Assembly (NCBI GenBank): GCA_003194435.1
Contig: PQXC01000004.1
Span: 60,752 to 124,751, forward strand
DNA length: 64,000 nt
Direction: 5' to 3'
From: Candidatus Methanophagaceae archaeon
Lineage (GTDB): Archaea > Halobacteriota > Syntropharchaeia > Alkanophagales > Methanospirareceae
This document shows positions 27,711 through 36,029 of this stretch, piece by piece; the first letter of the stretch is position 1; each line of letters opens with the position of its first letter. The position numbers were made by a program, and so were the translations under genes. The notes under the pieces were generated by a model that worked only from the letters and a program-made list of their open reading frames with translations, made no database searches and was not told the origin of the DNA.

Positions 27711-29537
27711 TCACACCCACAGCACTCCGTGCGTCAGATAGATAAACAGATAGAGTGCGAAGAACACGAGTGCTAACAGCACGCCTGTTCCTATTGCCAC
27801 TCGCGGCACTTCGCCCGGATACATCTGCTTGAGCTCTTCCAAGTTACGTGCGTATTGTGTATACGTGGGATTGAAAGGTCTCGTCACCACTGCACCCACC
27901 ATGACCACCATTATTTTTGACGCCAGCGTTGGATTCCTGCTGAACCATACGACCGCATCAGCGAGTTTCAGCACGCTTTTATCAATGAAATTCGCAACTG
28001 TCATTAGCGGCTGCTCGCAGAACCATATAAATCTCCTGCCCGCCTTCCGGTAGAGATAATCTATATCCCTTGTTACTCGCTCGTGCGGTGAGAATGCGAA
28101 TTGCAGCGTGAAGAACCCCACTGCGGTCATCACCAGTAACTCCAGCGTGCCTATTGTATGTCCAAGTGCGTATGGATGGAACTGTAACGCCACCTCCCTA
28201 TAAGGGAGTATTTCGTAAAGGACTCGCGGATACACACCGATAAATACGCATAAGAAAGCGGTAACGCTCATCGGTATAAGCATGGATAACGGTGCTTCCT
28301 TCGCTTCTATCTCTCCGTTTCGCCTGAAGAACGTGAAATAAGTGAGTTTCAGGAAGGACAGGAAGGTGCCCACAGAAGCCACTATCAAAGCGAGTGCAAG
28401 GATATGCATGTGTGACAGTTCCGCCGCGTGGATTACCATACTTTTACTCACGTATCCATTAAAGCCCATCACGCCCGAGATAGAAAGAGCCGCTATCACG
28501 CATGTTATCGTCGTTATTGGCATCTTCTTCGCCAATCCCCCGAGTTCCGTCAGGTTGTTCCTCCCTGTCGAATATATCACCGCACCCATGCACATGAACA
28601 GCAGTGCCTTATACAGGATATGGTTGAAAACGTGTGCAATGCCACCGTTTATTCCTATATATGTGCCTATTCCTATCCCCGCCACCATGTAGCCGACCTG
28701 ACTCACAATATGGTAAGAGAGGAGTTTCCTCACATCGTTCTGCAGCAGTGCGAATACAACGCCGTAGAGAGCCATCACACCACCCATGTATGCCACCGCC
28801 TCTACACCCGGGAAAGTCCTCGCAAGCACGTACACACCAGTCTTTGTTGTATATACCGACATGAATACAGCGCCGGCTATCGTTGCCTTCGGATATGAAT
28901 CCGGTAGCCATGTGTGTAATGGTATGAATGCCGTGTTCACGCCTATCCCTATAAGCAGTAGCATGTATCCTATCCCGAGCTCTACCGGTCCCACTGCGAT
29001 GGAGCCTGTATTCATGAAGTGTATGATAATCCCGGCGAGAAGGGCACAGCCTCCAAACAGGTGAAATATGATATATCGCATCCCCGCATTCGTCGCACGT
29101 TCTGTCCGACTGTACCATATCAATCCGAGCGAAGAGAACGCCATTATCTCCCAGAAGATATAGAGCGTGAAGAAATCACCCGCGAATACCGCACCCAGCG
29201 CACTGCCCAGGTATAACAGAGCACATACATACTCGCCATTCTCCCTCACTGTATCCAGTCCGTATATTATCGCGCCAGCGCCGATTATGGCGAATATGTA
29301 GCCCATTATAAGGCTCAGCGAATCAGCATGCAGGAATGTCATCTCGAGTCCTGGCAGAACCGAAAATGCCCAGCCGATCTGTGGTCTTAGCACTGCCACA
29401 CTTATCAGCCCAAGCGCAGCTAAGATAGTAAGATAAATCTTCCTCACCTTGCCCGTTCCGAGCAGTGGTATCAATGCAGCCCCTGCAAAGTAAATAAGAG
29501 CGGGTGGTATATTTGGTATGCTACTTATATCTATCAT
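27711..29537 (-). CDS. NuoL/MrpD-like proton-conducting membrane transporter (copy 2)
   Basis: Same motifs as copy 3: AGDFFTLYIFWEIMAFSSLGLIWY, NDVRKLLSYHIVSQVGYMVAG. Confidence 0.9.
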   Translation of the reverse strand: MIDISSIPNIPPALIYFAGAALIPLLGTGKVRKIYLTILAALGLISVAVLRPQIGWAFSVLPGLEMTFLHADSLSLIMGYIFAIIGAGAIIYGLDTVRENGEYVCALLYLGSALGAVFAGDFFTLYIFWEIMAFSSLGLIWYSRTERATNAGMRYIIFHLFGGCALLAGIIIHFMNTGSIAVGPVELGIGYMLLLIGIGVNTAFIPLHTWLPDSYPKATIAGAVFMSVYTTKTGVYVLARTFPGVEAVAYMGGVMALYGVVFALLQNDVRKLLSYHIVSQVGYMVAGIGIGTYIGINGGIAHVFNHILYKALLFMCMGAVIYSTGRNNLTELGGLAKKMPITTITCVIAALSISGVMGFNGYVSKSMVIHAAELSHMHILALALIVASVGTFLSFLKLTYFTFFRRNGEIEAKEAPLSMLIPMSVTAFLCVFIGVYPRVLYEILPYREVALQFHPYALGHTIGTLELLVMTAVGFFTLQFAFSPHERVTRDIDYLYRKAGRRFIWFCEQPLMTVANFIDKSVLKLADAVVWFSRNPTLASKIMVVMVGAVVTRPFNPTYTQYARNLEELKQMYPGEVPRVAIGTGVLLALVFFALYLFIYLTHGVLWV

Positions 29538-29595
29538 TTTGCTCTACCTCCTTTTATGTTAAGTGCATGTGCAACACTTTCGTTCCAATCTAATG

Positions 29596-29871
29596 CTAAC
29601 GCCACAGCGCACCGTATGTCAGGTAAATGAACAGATAGCCCACAACGAGAGCAAGCGAGTATAGCAACGCAGTCCCTATCGCTAAGGTCTGGGCATCTTC
29701 AGGGCATTCCTCCGGTATTTCTAACCCACGCATGTTAAAGCGCACATACGGGGGAGTAATGGGTCTCAGCAGGGTCACTACTACCATGTTCAGCAGTATC
29801 TTCGTTGCAAGTGCCGGGTTCTTGCCGAAACATCGCCACGAGTTAAATATCTTTCTTATTTTCGTATTCAT
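29596..29871 (-). CDS. stand-alone copy of the C-terminal module of the NuoL/MrpD-like proteins
   Basis: MNTKIRKIFNSWRCFGKNPALATKILLN...TLAIGTALLYSLALVVGYLFIYLTYGALWR; start at 29871 preferred over 30012. Confidence 0.65.
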   Translation of the reverse strand: MNTKIRKIFNSWRCFGKNPALATKILLNMVVVTLLRPITPPYVRFNMRGLEIPEECPEDAQTLAIGTALLYSLALVVGYLFIYLTYGALWR

Positions 29872-30104
29872 TTCCTTACCCTTTTCACCTCCTATTTTAT
29901 CTGGGACACCTTCATCACCGGGTGTCACCAATAACACATAAGTAACAGGTGACATATATAGTTTTTCAATATCTCTATATAAGTACATAGGTGAATATAT
30001 ATGCAGGTGCATAAGTTTAATCCCAAAAAAAAAGAAAAAAAAGAAGATGACTGAGCTGACTATTCAGGGTCCCTCAAGATACTATTTTTACATCTTGCTC
30101 TTGC

Positions 30105-31952
30105 TCAGACCCATAGCACTCCGTAAGTCAGATAAATAATCAGATATAGTGTGAAAAACATGAGCACCAGCAGCACACCACTTCCTATTGCCAGCCTGTG
30201 CACTTCCGCAGGATACAGCTTCCTGAGCTCTTCCAGGTCATTTGCATAGCGCGTGTATAAAGGATTGGGGTTGAAAGGTCTCAAAAACACCGTGCTCACG
30301 GTAAGCATCATTATTCTTGATGCAACTGGTGGATTCTTGCTGAACCATACGAAAGAATCGGCAATCCTACGCACCTTCTCATCAATGGAATCCGCAAAAC
30401 TTATCAACGGCTTCTCGCAGAACCATATGAATTTCTTACCCAATACCCGATAGAACCAGTCGGTATCAAGCGTAATCGTAGGTGTACCGTGGAGCATTCC
30501 TCTTAGTAGCCAGAATGCAACAAACGTAAACAGAAGGAGCTGGCTCATTGCTATTATATGCGAAGCTGCATAGGGGTTATAATCCGCGGGATAGGGGAGT
30601 ATCCCGTAGAGGGCTTGCGGATATACACCGATAAATACGCACAGAAATGCTGTAATACCCATCGCAACGAACATATTCTTAGGTGGTTCTTTCACCGGTT
30701 CTACAACTGGCTCCTTATCCTTATCTCTTCTTCCAAACCATGTAAGGTATGGAACTTTTAGGCCTGTATGAAGAAAAGTCCCTATTGAAGCACCTTCGAG
30801 CAGCAACCATACAATAGGCAGATCTGCCATCGCCGACGCTTCTACAACCATCGTCTTACTCACGAACCCATTGAATAGTGGGAAACCAGAAATGGAGAAA
30901 GCACCAATCATGTAGAGCCAGAAAGTGAGGGGCATGTATTTATACTTGTAGAGACCACCTAATTCGGTGAACTTGCTTCTCCCCGTCATCTCTATTACCA
31001 CGCCTGCACCCATGAAAAGAAGCGCCTTGTAAAGAATATGACAGAACGCATGAGCTATTGAACCATCTATCGCCATCCATGTCCCTATTCCTACACCACA
31101 TACCATGTACCCTACCTGAGAGATGATATGATAGGCGAGAAGTCTTCTTATGTCATTCTCGAGCACTGCGTAGATAACACCATACACCGCCATTATCGCT
31201 CCTAACCATATCAGAATCTCAACACCCGAGAAACCCCTTATCAGCACGTATATCGCACTTTTAGTAGTGAAAGCAGTCAAAAATACAGCTCCCGTAATCG
31301 TAGCTTCGGGGTAAGCATCCGCCAGCCAGGCATGCAACGGAGGGACCGCCGCATTTATGAGAAATCCGAGGAATATGAGGTAAGAGGGCAGGTAACCCCA
31401 GCCCGTTCCCCAATTAAAAGAGTTAAAAGCAATTGACCCTGTGTTCTGCACGTGTAGGATGATGCCTGCTAACAGGCAGATACCGCCAAAGATGTGCACC
31501 ATGATATACCGGAATCCCGCTTCCGAAGATGCCTTCGTCTTGCGATACCATATAAGGAAAAGCGAAGAGAAAGCCATCACTTCCCAGAACAGGTATAAAG
31601 TGAAGAGGTCACCGGCGAAGACCACTCCCAGCGTGCTACCAACGTAGAGGAAGGCAGATACATGATGCCCGTCCTCCTTCACGTGCAGTGCATAAAGCGT
31701 CATACAAAAAGCCGCGATAGTAAATACATACCCGAAAACCAGACTCAACTGGTCAACCCTGCCAAAAACGAGCTCATAGCCCAGAAGAGGAATACGCCAG
31801 AATACCCCCCTGCTCGTGCTCATATACAGAAGGTCTATAAGCGCCGCTATCGGCAATAGAAGCAGGTATATCTTCTTCCATCTTCCTTTTAAAACCGGTA
31901 TCAGAAGAGCACCTAAGATAAATATCAGTCCCGGATGCACCCATTCAATCAT
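30105..31952 (-). CDS. NuoL/MrpD-like proton-conducting membrane transporter (copy 1)
   Basis: AGDLFTLYLFWEVMAFSSLFLIWY, PPLHAWLADAYPEA, NDIRRLLAYHIISQVGYMVCG. Confidence 0.9.
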   Translation of the reverse strand: MIEWVHPGLIFILGALLIPVLKGRWKKIYLLLLPIAALIDLLYMSTSRGVFWRIPLLGYELVFGRVDQLSLVFGYVFTIAAFCMTLYALHVKEDGHHVSAFLYVGSTLGVVFAGDLFTLYLFWEVMAFSSLFLIWYRKTKASSEAGFRYIMVHIFGGICLLAGIILHVQNTGSIAFNSFNWGTGWGYLPSYLIFLGFLINAAVPPLHAWLADAYPEATITGAVFLTAFTTKSAIYVLIRGFSGVEILIWLGAIMAVYGVIYAVLENDIRRLLAYHIISQVGYMVCGVGIGTWMAIDGSIAHAFCHILYKALLFMGAGVVIEMTGRSKFTELGGLYKYKYMPLTFWLYMIGAFSISGFPLFNGFVSKTMVVEASAMADLPIVWLLLEGASIGTFLHTGLKVPYLTWFGRRDKDKEPVVEPVKEPPKNMFVAMGITAFLCVFIGVYPQALYGILPYPADYNPYAASHIIAMSQLLLFTFVAFWLLRGMLHGTPTITLDTDWFYRVLGKKFIWFCEKPLISFADSIDEKVRRIADSFVWFSKNPPVASRIMMLTVSTVFLRPFNPNPLYTRYANDLEELRKLYPAEVHRLAIGSGVLLVLMFFTLYLIIYLTYGVLWV

Positions 31953-31999
31953 TTCCTCTCATTCTCACCTCCAGAGCTTTAGCTTTTCCAATGCTATTG

Positions 32000-32254
32000 T
32001 TAATGCTTCTCATAATAGTCCTCCTCACGCTGAAGCCAGAGATGCCCCAATGCCTTTGACACAACGATGATAAGAACGCAGCCAACAAATCCATATATCG
32101 CACTGAATCCCGGTATTGTTTGCCATAAGAAGGCGGTATGAGCTTGAGCTTCAGCTTGCCCGTGGAAATTAACGAGCACATCTGCTAATATACTCGCCGC
32201 AAGGCAGACATAAAGGATGCCAAATAAATGCTTCTGTTCCAGTTTTATTCCCAT
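32000..32254 (-). CDS. small membrane protein, 2 predicted TM segments
   Basis: 84 aa hydrophobic ORF directly upstream of transporter copy 1. Confidence 0.6.
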   Translation of the reverse strand: MGIKLEQKHLFGILYVCLAASILADVLVNFHGQAEAQAHTAFLWQTIPGFSAIYGFVGCVLIIVVSKALGHLWLQREEDYYEKH

Positions 32255-32309
32255 TCCTATTCCCCCTATTTTTGGCTCATTTCGGTTTCGGACCCTTTCG
32301 TGGCTTTAA

Positions 32310-32576
32310 TTAATACCATAGCACGCCATACGTAAGAGAAAAGAACAGATAGAGCGAGAGAAATAGTAGCGCTTGAAGCATCACAGTCCCTATGGCTAAG
32401 GTTCGCGAATCTTCTAAATATCCGCTCTTCTCCAATTCCAGCACATAGCGCACAGGGTTAGAATTGGAAGGCAATACTATCGCACCTGCTTCAGCTATTA
32501 ACACCCTCATTGCAAGCCCCGGGTTCTTACCAAAGCAGCGCCACGCGCCCAAAATCCTGTTCAGCCCTATTTCCAT
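32310..32576 (-). CDS. second stand-alone C-terminal-module protein
   Basis: WRCFGKNPGLAMRVLIAEAG...RTLAIGTVMLQALLFLSLYLFFSLTYGVLWY. Confidence 0.65.
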   Translation of the reverse strand: MEIGLNRILGAWRCFGKNPGLAMRVLIAEAGAIVLPSNSNPVRYVLELEKSGYLEDSRTLAIGTVMLQALLFLSLYLFFSLTYGVLWY

Positions 32577-32609
32577 TTATTTTTCCCTCCTATTTTATTT
32601 TTATTACAT

Positions 32610-32966
32610 TCAAGCTTGGGCTTCATGCGTATGCTCTATCAATGATTTACCGCGTTCTGAAAGTCGATAGCATGTCTCATTCCCGCGCTCTATCGCCTCT
32701 ACCAGCCCCTGCTGGAGTAGCGAATTTGAAGTATCAAACCTGCCCGTCCCTTTCAGTCCTCTGAGAACGACCTGGAGGTCTATCCCGGTGTTCCTGGCGA
32801 TCTCCGCGGGATACAACGCCTCCGGATAATTCTTATACAGATACATCAGTATCTCGCTTCTCACTCTGCTCCTTCTGAGAGACCGGAGCGCATCCTCAAA
32901 GCCCGCTCTGCTGCTTATGCCTGTACCAATCATCCCCCTTTTTCTCCCCTCAGCCAGCATACACAT
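32610..32966 (-). CDS. winged-helix transcriptional regulator
   Basis: LRRSRVRSEILMYLYKNYPEALYPAEIARNTGIDLQVVLRGLKG...CYRLSERGKSLIE; paralogue of 35279-35620. Confidence 0.8.
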   Translation of the reverse strand: MCMLAEGRKRGMIGTGISSRAGFEDALRSLRRSRVRSEILMYLYKNYPEALYPAEIARNTGIDLQVVLRGLKGTGRFDTSNSLLQQGLVEAIERGNETCYRLSERGKSLIEHTHEAQA

Positions 32967-33114
32967 GCGCCTGCATATATTGGTATATGTGTATGTATAT
33001 AAAAGCTTTTCGGTCTCCTAAAATATTTTTGCATATAGCTGAATGTTGAACGTTCTCCCAGCCGATTAAAGGCTTTTATATAAATAGAATGCTTTTTGTA
33101 ATTGGTAGTTTATC

Positions 33115-34518
33115 ATGACAGAAGGGAAGATACCACCTGAGCTGGTAGAGGCGTTATCGGTGGAGAGAGGTTTTTCTCTATTGATAAGAGGAGCGCCCGG
33201 CACAGGTAAGACGATGCTTGCACTTGAGATGATTCATCAGTTTGGAGATACTAATGCCGTTTACCTCTCAACGAGGGTCTCTCCTTCCTCACTTCGCGAG
33301 CAATTCCCATGGCTGGGCGAGAGTATCCCGCCGATAAACGTGATAGATGCCACGAAACTGTATGTTTCTTCAGATATAATCCCCGGAGTTCAATCTTTTC
33401 CAGACACGATTTACACCAGGTTGGGGAAGATAAAGAAACCCGCTACCGTTGTAATTGATAGCTGGGAAGCGATAACGGCTCAGATAGAGCGGGAGAAGGA
33501 GAAGATGGACGCATTAGCAGCGGCAGTGACGGAATTAGCGAGGCATGAGGGGATGAATTTAATACTCGTGTCAGAGAGGGTCGGTGCTACACCCTCAACG
33601 CTCGATTACGTCGTGGATGGCGTGGTAACGCTCACGCGTCTAACGCTGGACCACAGAACTGCAAGAGAGCTGGAACTGGAGAAATTAAGGGGAGTGAGGA
33701 TAAATCAGCCGAGATATCCTTTCACCTTAGAGGGCGGCAGGTTCCAGTACATCGAGCCGTTCAAGCGTAAGCGTATAGAGAAACCACTGAGGGTAAAGCC
33801 CCTGAAAAATACCGAGACGCATATATCCACGGGCAGTGAGGATATGGATAAGCTCCTGGGCGGCGGATTTGAAAGGGGGAGCTTTAATGTGATTGAGATG
33901 GGCGATGATATGTCCATCTGGGGATACCAGTCAATCGTCATTCACATGCTCGTAAATTGCATAAAGCAAAAGAATCACTGCATCTGCCTCCCATGCTGTG
34001 GCTGGGATGAGAGGCACTTAAGACGACAGTTGCTTCCGTTCGTAAGTGAGGAGGATTATCAAAGATATATGACGGTCTTTGAGATAGGTCCTGCCAGAAG
34101 GGAGTATGGTGCAAGCGAGAACGTGAGATTTCTGGAGGGTAAGTCAATAGAATTGGATTGGGACATAATTAGAAGCTTTGTTTCAGAATTGGAGCCACCT
34201 GTGCTGACCTCTATAGGAACAGACATGTTAGAGCATCCATACCAGTTGAAAGAAAAAGGAAAACTGGGAACCATGGTGAAATGGCTATCCACTGTGATGA
34301 CAGAGACAAGAGCAGCGGGGAACGTGGTGGTGCTGGGTGTGAATCCAAAGCTTGAATTGTGCGGGGAACTGACGCATCTCTCGAGCACTTATCTGAAATT
34401 GGCTGAACTTGATACCGCGGTCGTCCTTTACGGCGTTCGTCCTGCAACCGGATTGCATTGCCTGGAAACTGTCGTCACTGATGACACCATTAAGTTGGGG
34501 CTCACACCGTATGTATAA
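33115..34518 (+). CDS. RecA-superfamily ATPase (KaiC/GvpD-like)
   Basis: RGAPGTGKTMLALEMIHQFG; VVIDSWEAITAQIE; second half STGSEDMDKLLGGGFERGSFNVIE. Confidence 0.8.
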   Translation: MTEGKIPPELVEALSVERGFSLLIRGAPGTGKTMLALEMIHQFGDTNAVYLSTRVSPSSLREQFPWLGESIPPINVIDATKLYVSSDIIPGVQSFPDTIYTRLGKIKKPATVVIDSWEAITAQIEREKEKMDALAAAVTELARHEGMNLILVSERVGATPSTLDYVVDGVVTLTRLTLDHRTARELELEKLRGVRINQPRYPFTLEGGRFQYIEPFKRKRIEKPLRVKPLKNTETHISTGSEDMDKLLGGGFERGSFNVIEMGDDMSIWGYQSIVIHMLVNCIKQKNHCICLPCCGWDERHLRRQLLPFVSEEDYQRYMTVFEIGPARREYGASENVRFLEGKSIELDWDIIRSFVSELEPPVLTSIGTDMLEHPYQLKEKGKLGTMVKWLSTVMTETRAAGNVVVLGVNPKLELCGELTHLSSTYLKLAELDTAVVLYGVRPATGLHCLETVVTDDTIKLGLTPYV

Positions 34519-34554
34519 TAAAAATAAAGCTTTACCAACGATAGAGATAGAGAG

Positions 34555-34743
34555 ATGAAGAAGAGCAGCGATATGGAGATAGACGTGCAGGTGATGGTTG
34601 GTAGTAATGTAATCATCACGTTTGGCAGGGTGGACATCGAATTGACAAGGGAACAGGCGGAGAGATTAAAGGAACTTCTTGTAAACGCCCTTGAGCGGGG
34701 TGAGCGTGATCTTCTCCCCCACGGGGTCAACGAAAGCGAGTAG
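34555..34743 (+). CDS. small protein of unknown function
   Basis: 62 aa ORF downstream of the KaiC-like gene; overlaps 34666-34950 (-) tail to tail. Confidence 0.4.
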   Translation: MKKSSDMEIDVQVMVGSNVIITFGRVDIELTREQAERLKELLVNALERGERDLLPHGVNESE

Positions 34744-34950
34744 AGTCCTCTCGGTGAATAAGAAGAACTCATCGCCACATTTCTCTCTTATCTTTTCCAT
34801 GCTCTTCGAGTCGAAATAAATCCTCTTACCCCTTTCCTCGCCTGCACGCTGCACAGAAGCTATAAGCTCGATAACAGCTCTATCATCCGTTTCTGTTTCT
34901 TTCTCCCGCTCGTCATCCGCCATCTTATCCCCATCCGTTGATATTGACAT
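34666..34950 (-). CDS. small acidic protein of unknown function
   Basis: 94 aa ORF, DDRAVIELIASVQRAGEERGKRIYFDSKSMEKIREKCGDEFFLFTERTLLAFVDP. Confidence 0.45.
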   Translation of the reverse strand: MSISTDGDKMADDEREKETETDDRAVIELIASVQRAGEERGKRIYFDSKSMEKIREKCGDEFFLFTERTLLAFVDPVGEKITLTPLKGVYKKFL

Positions 34951-35065
34951 CAGCAGTTTTTATAAACAATCTGAGGGCATTTATGTCATAGGATCCAATC
35001 AGGTAAAGTAGTAAAGGTCCTGTATCAAAAATGACATCTTCAAACTTAAATATTCTTTCACTCAT
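34925..35065 (-). pseudogene. truncated PIN-domain N-terminus
   Basis: Manual translation: MSERIFKFEDVIFDTGPLLLYLIGSYDINALRLFIKTADVNINGWG*; FDTGPLL is a typical PIN start. Confidence 0.5.
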
Positions 35066-35278
35066 CCTCTCTTTCAACTTCTTTTATCCCTTTCCATATT
35101 AACTTCGGACATGTTCTATTTTTATATTTTTATCTTAAAAAGGTTATTATATCTATAGACTCACATGGAGAGCTATTACAATCGGTCGTTCATGATCGCC
35201 CGCAGACGTCAAATATTCTTCATCAATTCCCTGCCTTAATATGAACTTGTGATAACATCTAAACTAATCCCTTCTTAG

Positions 35279-35620
35279 TTAGAACTTTCGCATGCTCTCT
35301 ATCAATGCTTTCCCGAGTTTGGAAAGCCGATAGTATGTAGCTTTTTTATGCTCTACCTTCTCCACAATCCCCTGTGTGAGTAGAGAACTTTCCGCATCGA
35401 ACCTGTTGCCCATGCCTCGTAACCCACCGAGCACATTTGTAGGGTCTATCCCGGTGTTACGCGATATCTCTGCGGGATATGAAGCCCTGGGATAGATTTT
35501 ATAGAGGTACATCACGATTTCAGTTCTCACACGGCTTCTTCTAAGAGACCGCAAGATATCCTCAAATAGCACCTCCTCATTCTTATTCTCACTCTCAATC
35601 TCGCTCTCACTCTCATTCAT
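35279..35620 (-). CDS. winged-helix transcriptional regulator
   Basis: LRRSRVRTEIVMYLYKIYPRASYPAEISRNTGIDPTNVLGGLRG; N-terminal NESESEIESE repeat. Confidence 0.8.
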   Translation of the reverse strand: MNESESEIESENKNEEVLFEDILRSLRRSRVRTEIVMYLYKIYPRASYPAEISRNTGIDPTNVLGGLRGMGNRFDAESSLLTQGIVEKVEHKKATYYRLSKLGKALIESMRKF

Positions 35621-36023
35621 TACCCTCGCTTCCTCTTCCTCGCTTCCTCAACAGCCTTTCGAACGCTTCAAATAGATTATTTATTGTGAAAGGTTTCCAC
35701 AGGTATTCATCTGCTCCCGCAGCCAGTGCTGCATCCTTATACTCAGACATGCCCAGCGCAGTGATTGCGATGATCAGAGCGTTTGGGTCATATCTCTTTA
35801 TCTCCCTTATCGCCTGAATCCCATCCATCTCCTCCATGACCAGGTCCATAGTGACGATATCGGGCTTCAATTCTTTGTATTTCTCCACCGCTTCCTTGCC
35901 ATTAACTGCGAAGCCCACCACTTCATAGCTCCTCTCTTCCTGGTGCAGCATCTCCTGCAGCATCTCGCGCATGTATGCCGCATCTTCCACAATCAATACC
36001 CGCTTCTTCTTCTCCTCTCCCAT
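35613..36023 (-). CDS. response regulator (CheY-like receiver)
   Basis: RVLIVEDAAYMREMLQEML, DIVTMDLVMEEMDGIQAI, YLWKPF. Confidence 0.9.
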   Translation of the reverse strand: MGEEKKKRVLIVEDAAYMREMLQEMLHQEERSYEVVGFAVNGKEAVEKYKELKPDIVTMDLVMEEMDGIQAIREIKRYDPNALIIAITALGMSEYKDAALAAGADEYLWKPFTINNLFEAFERLLRKRGRGSEGNE

Positions 36024-36029
36024 ATTATA

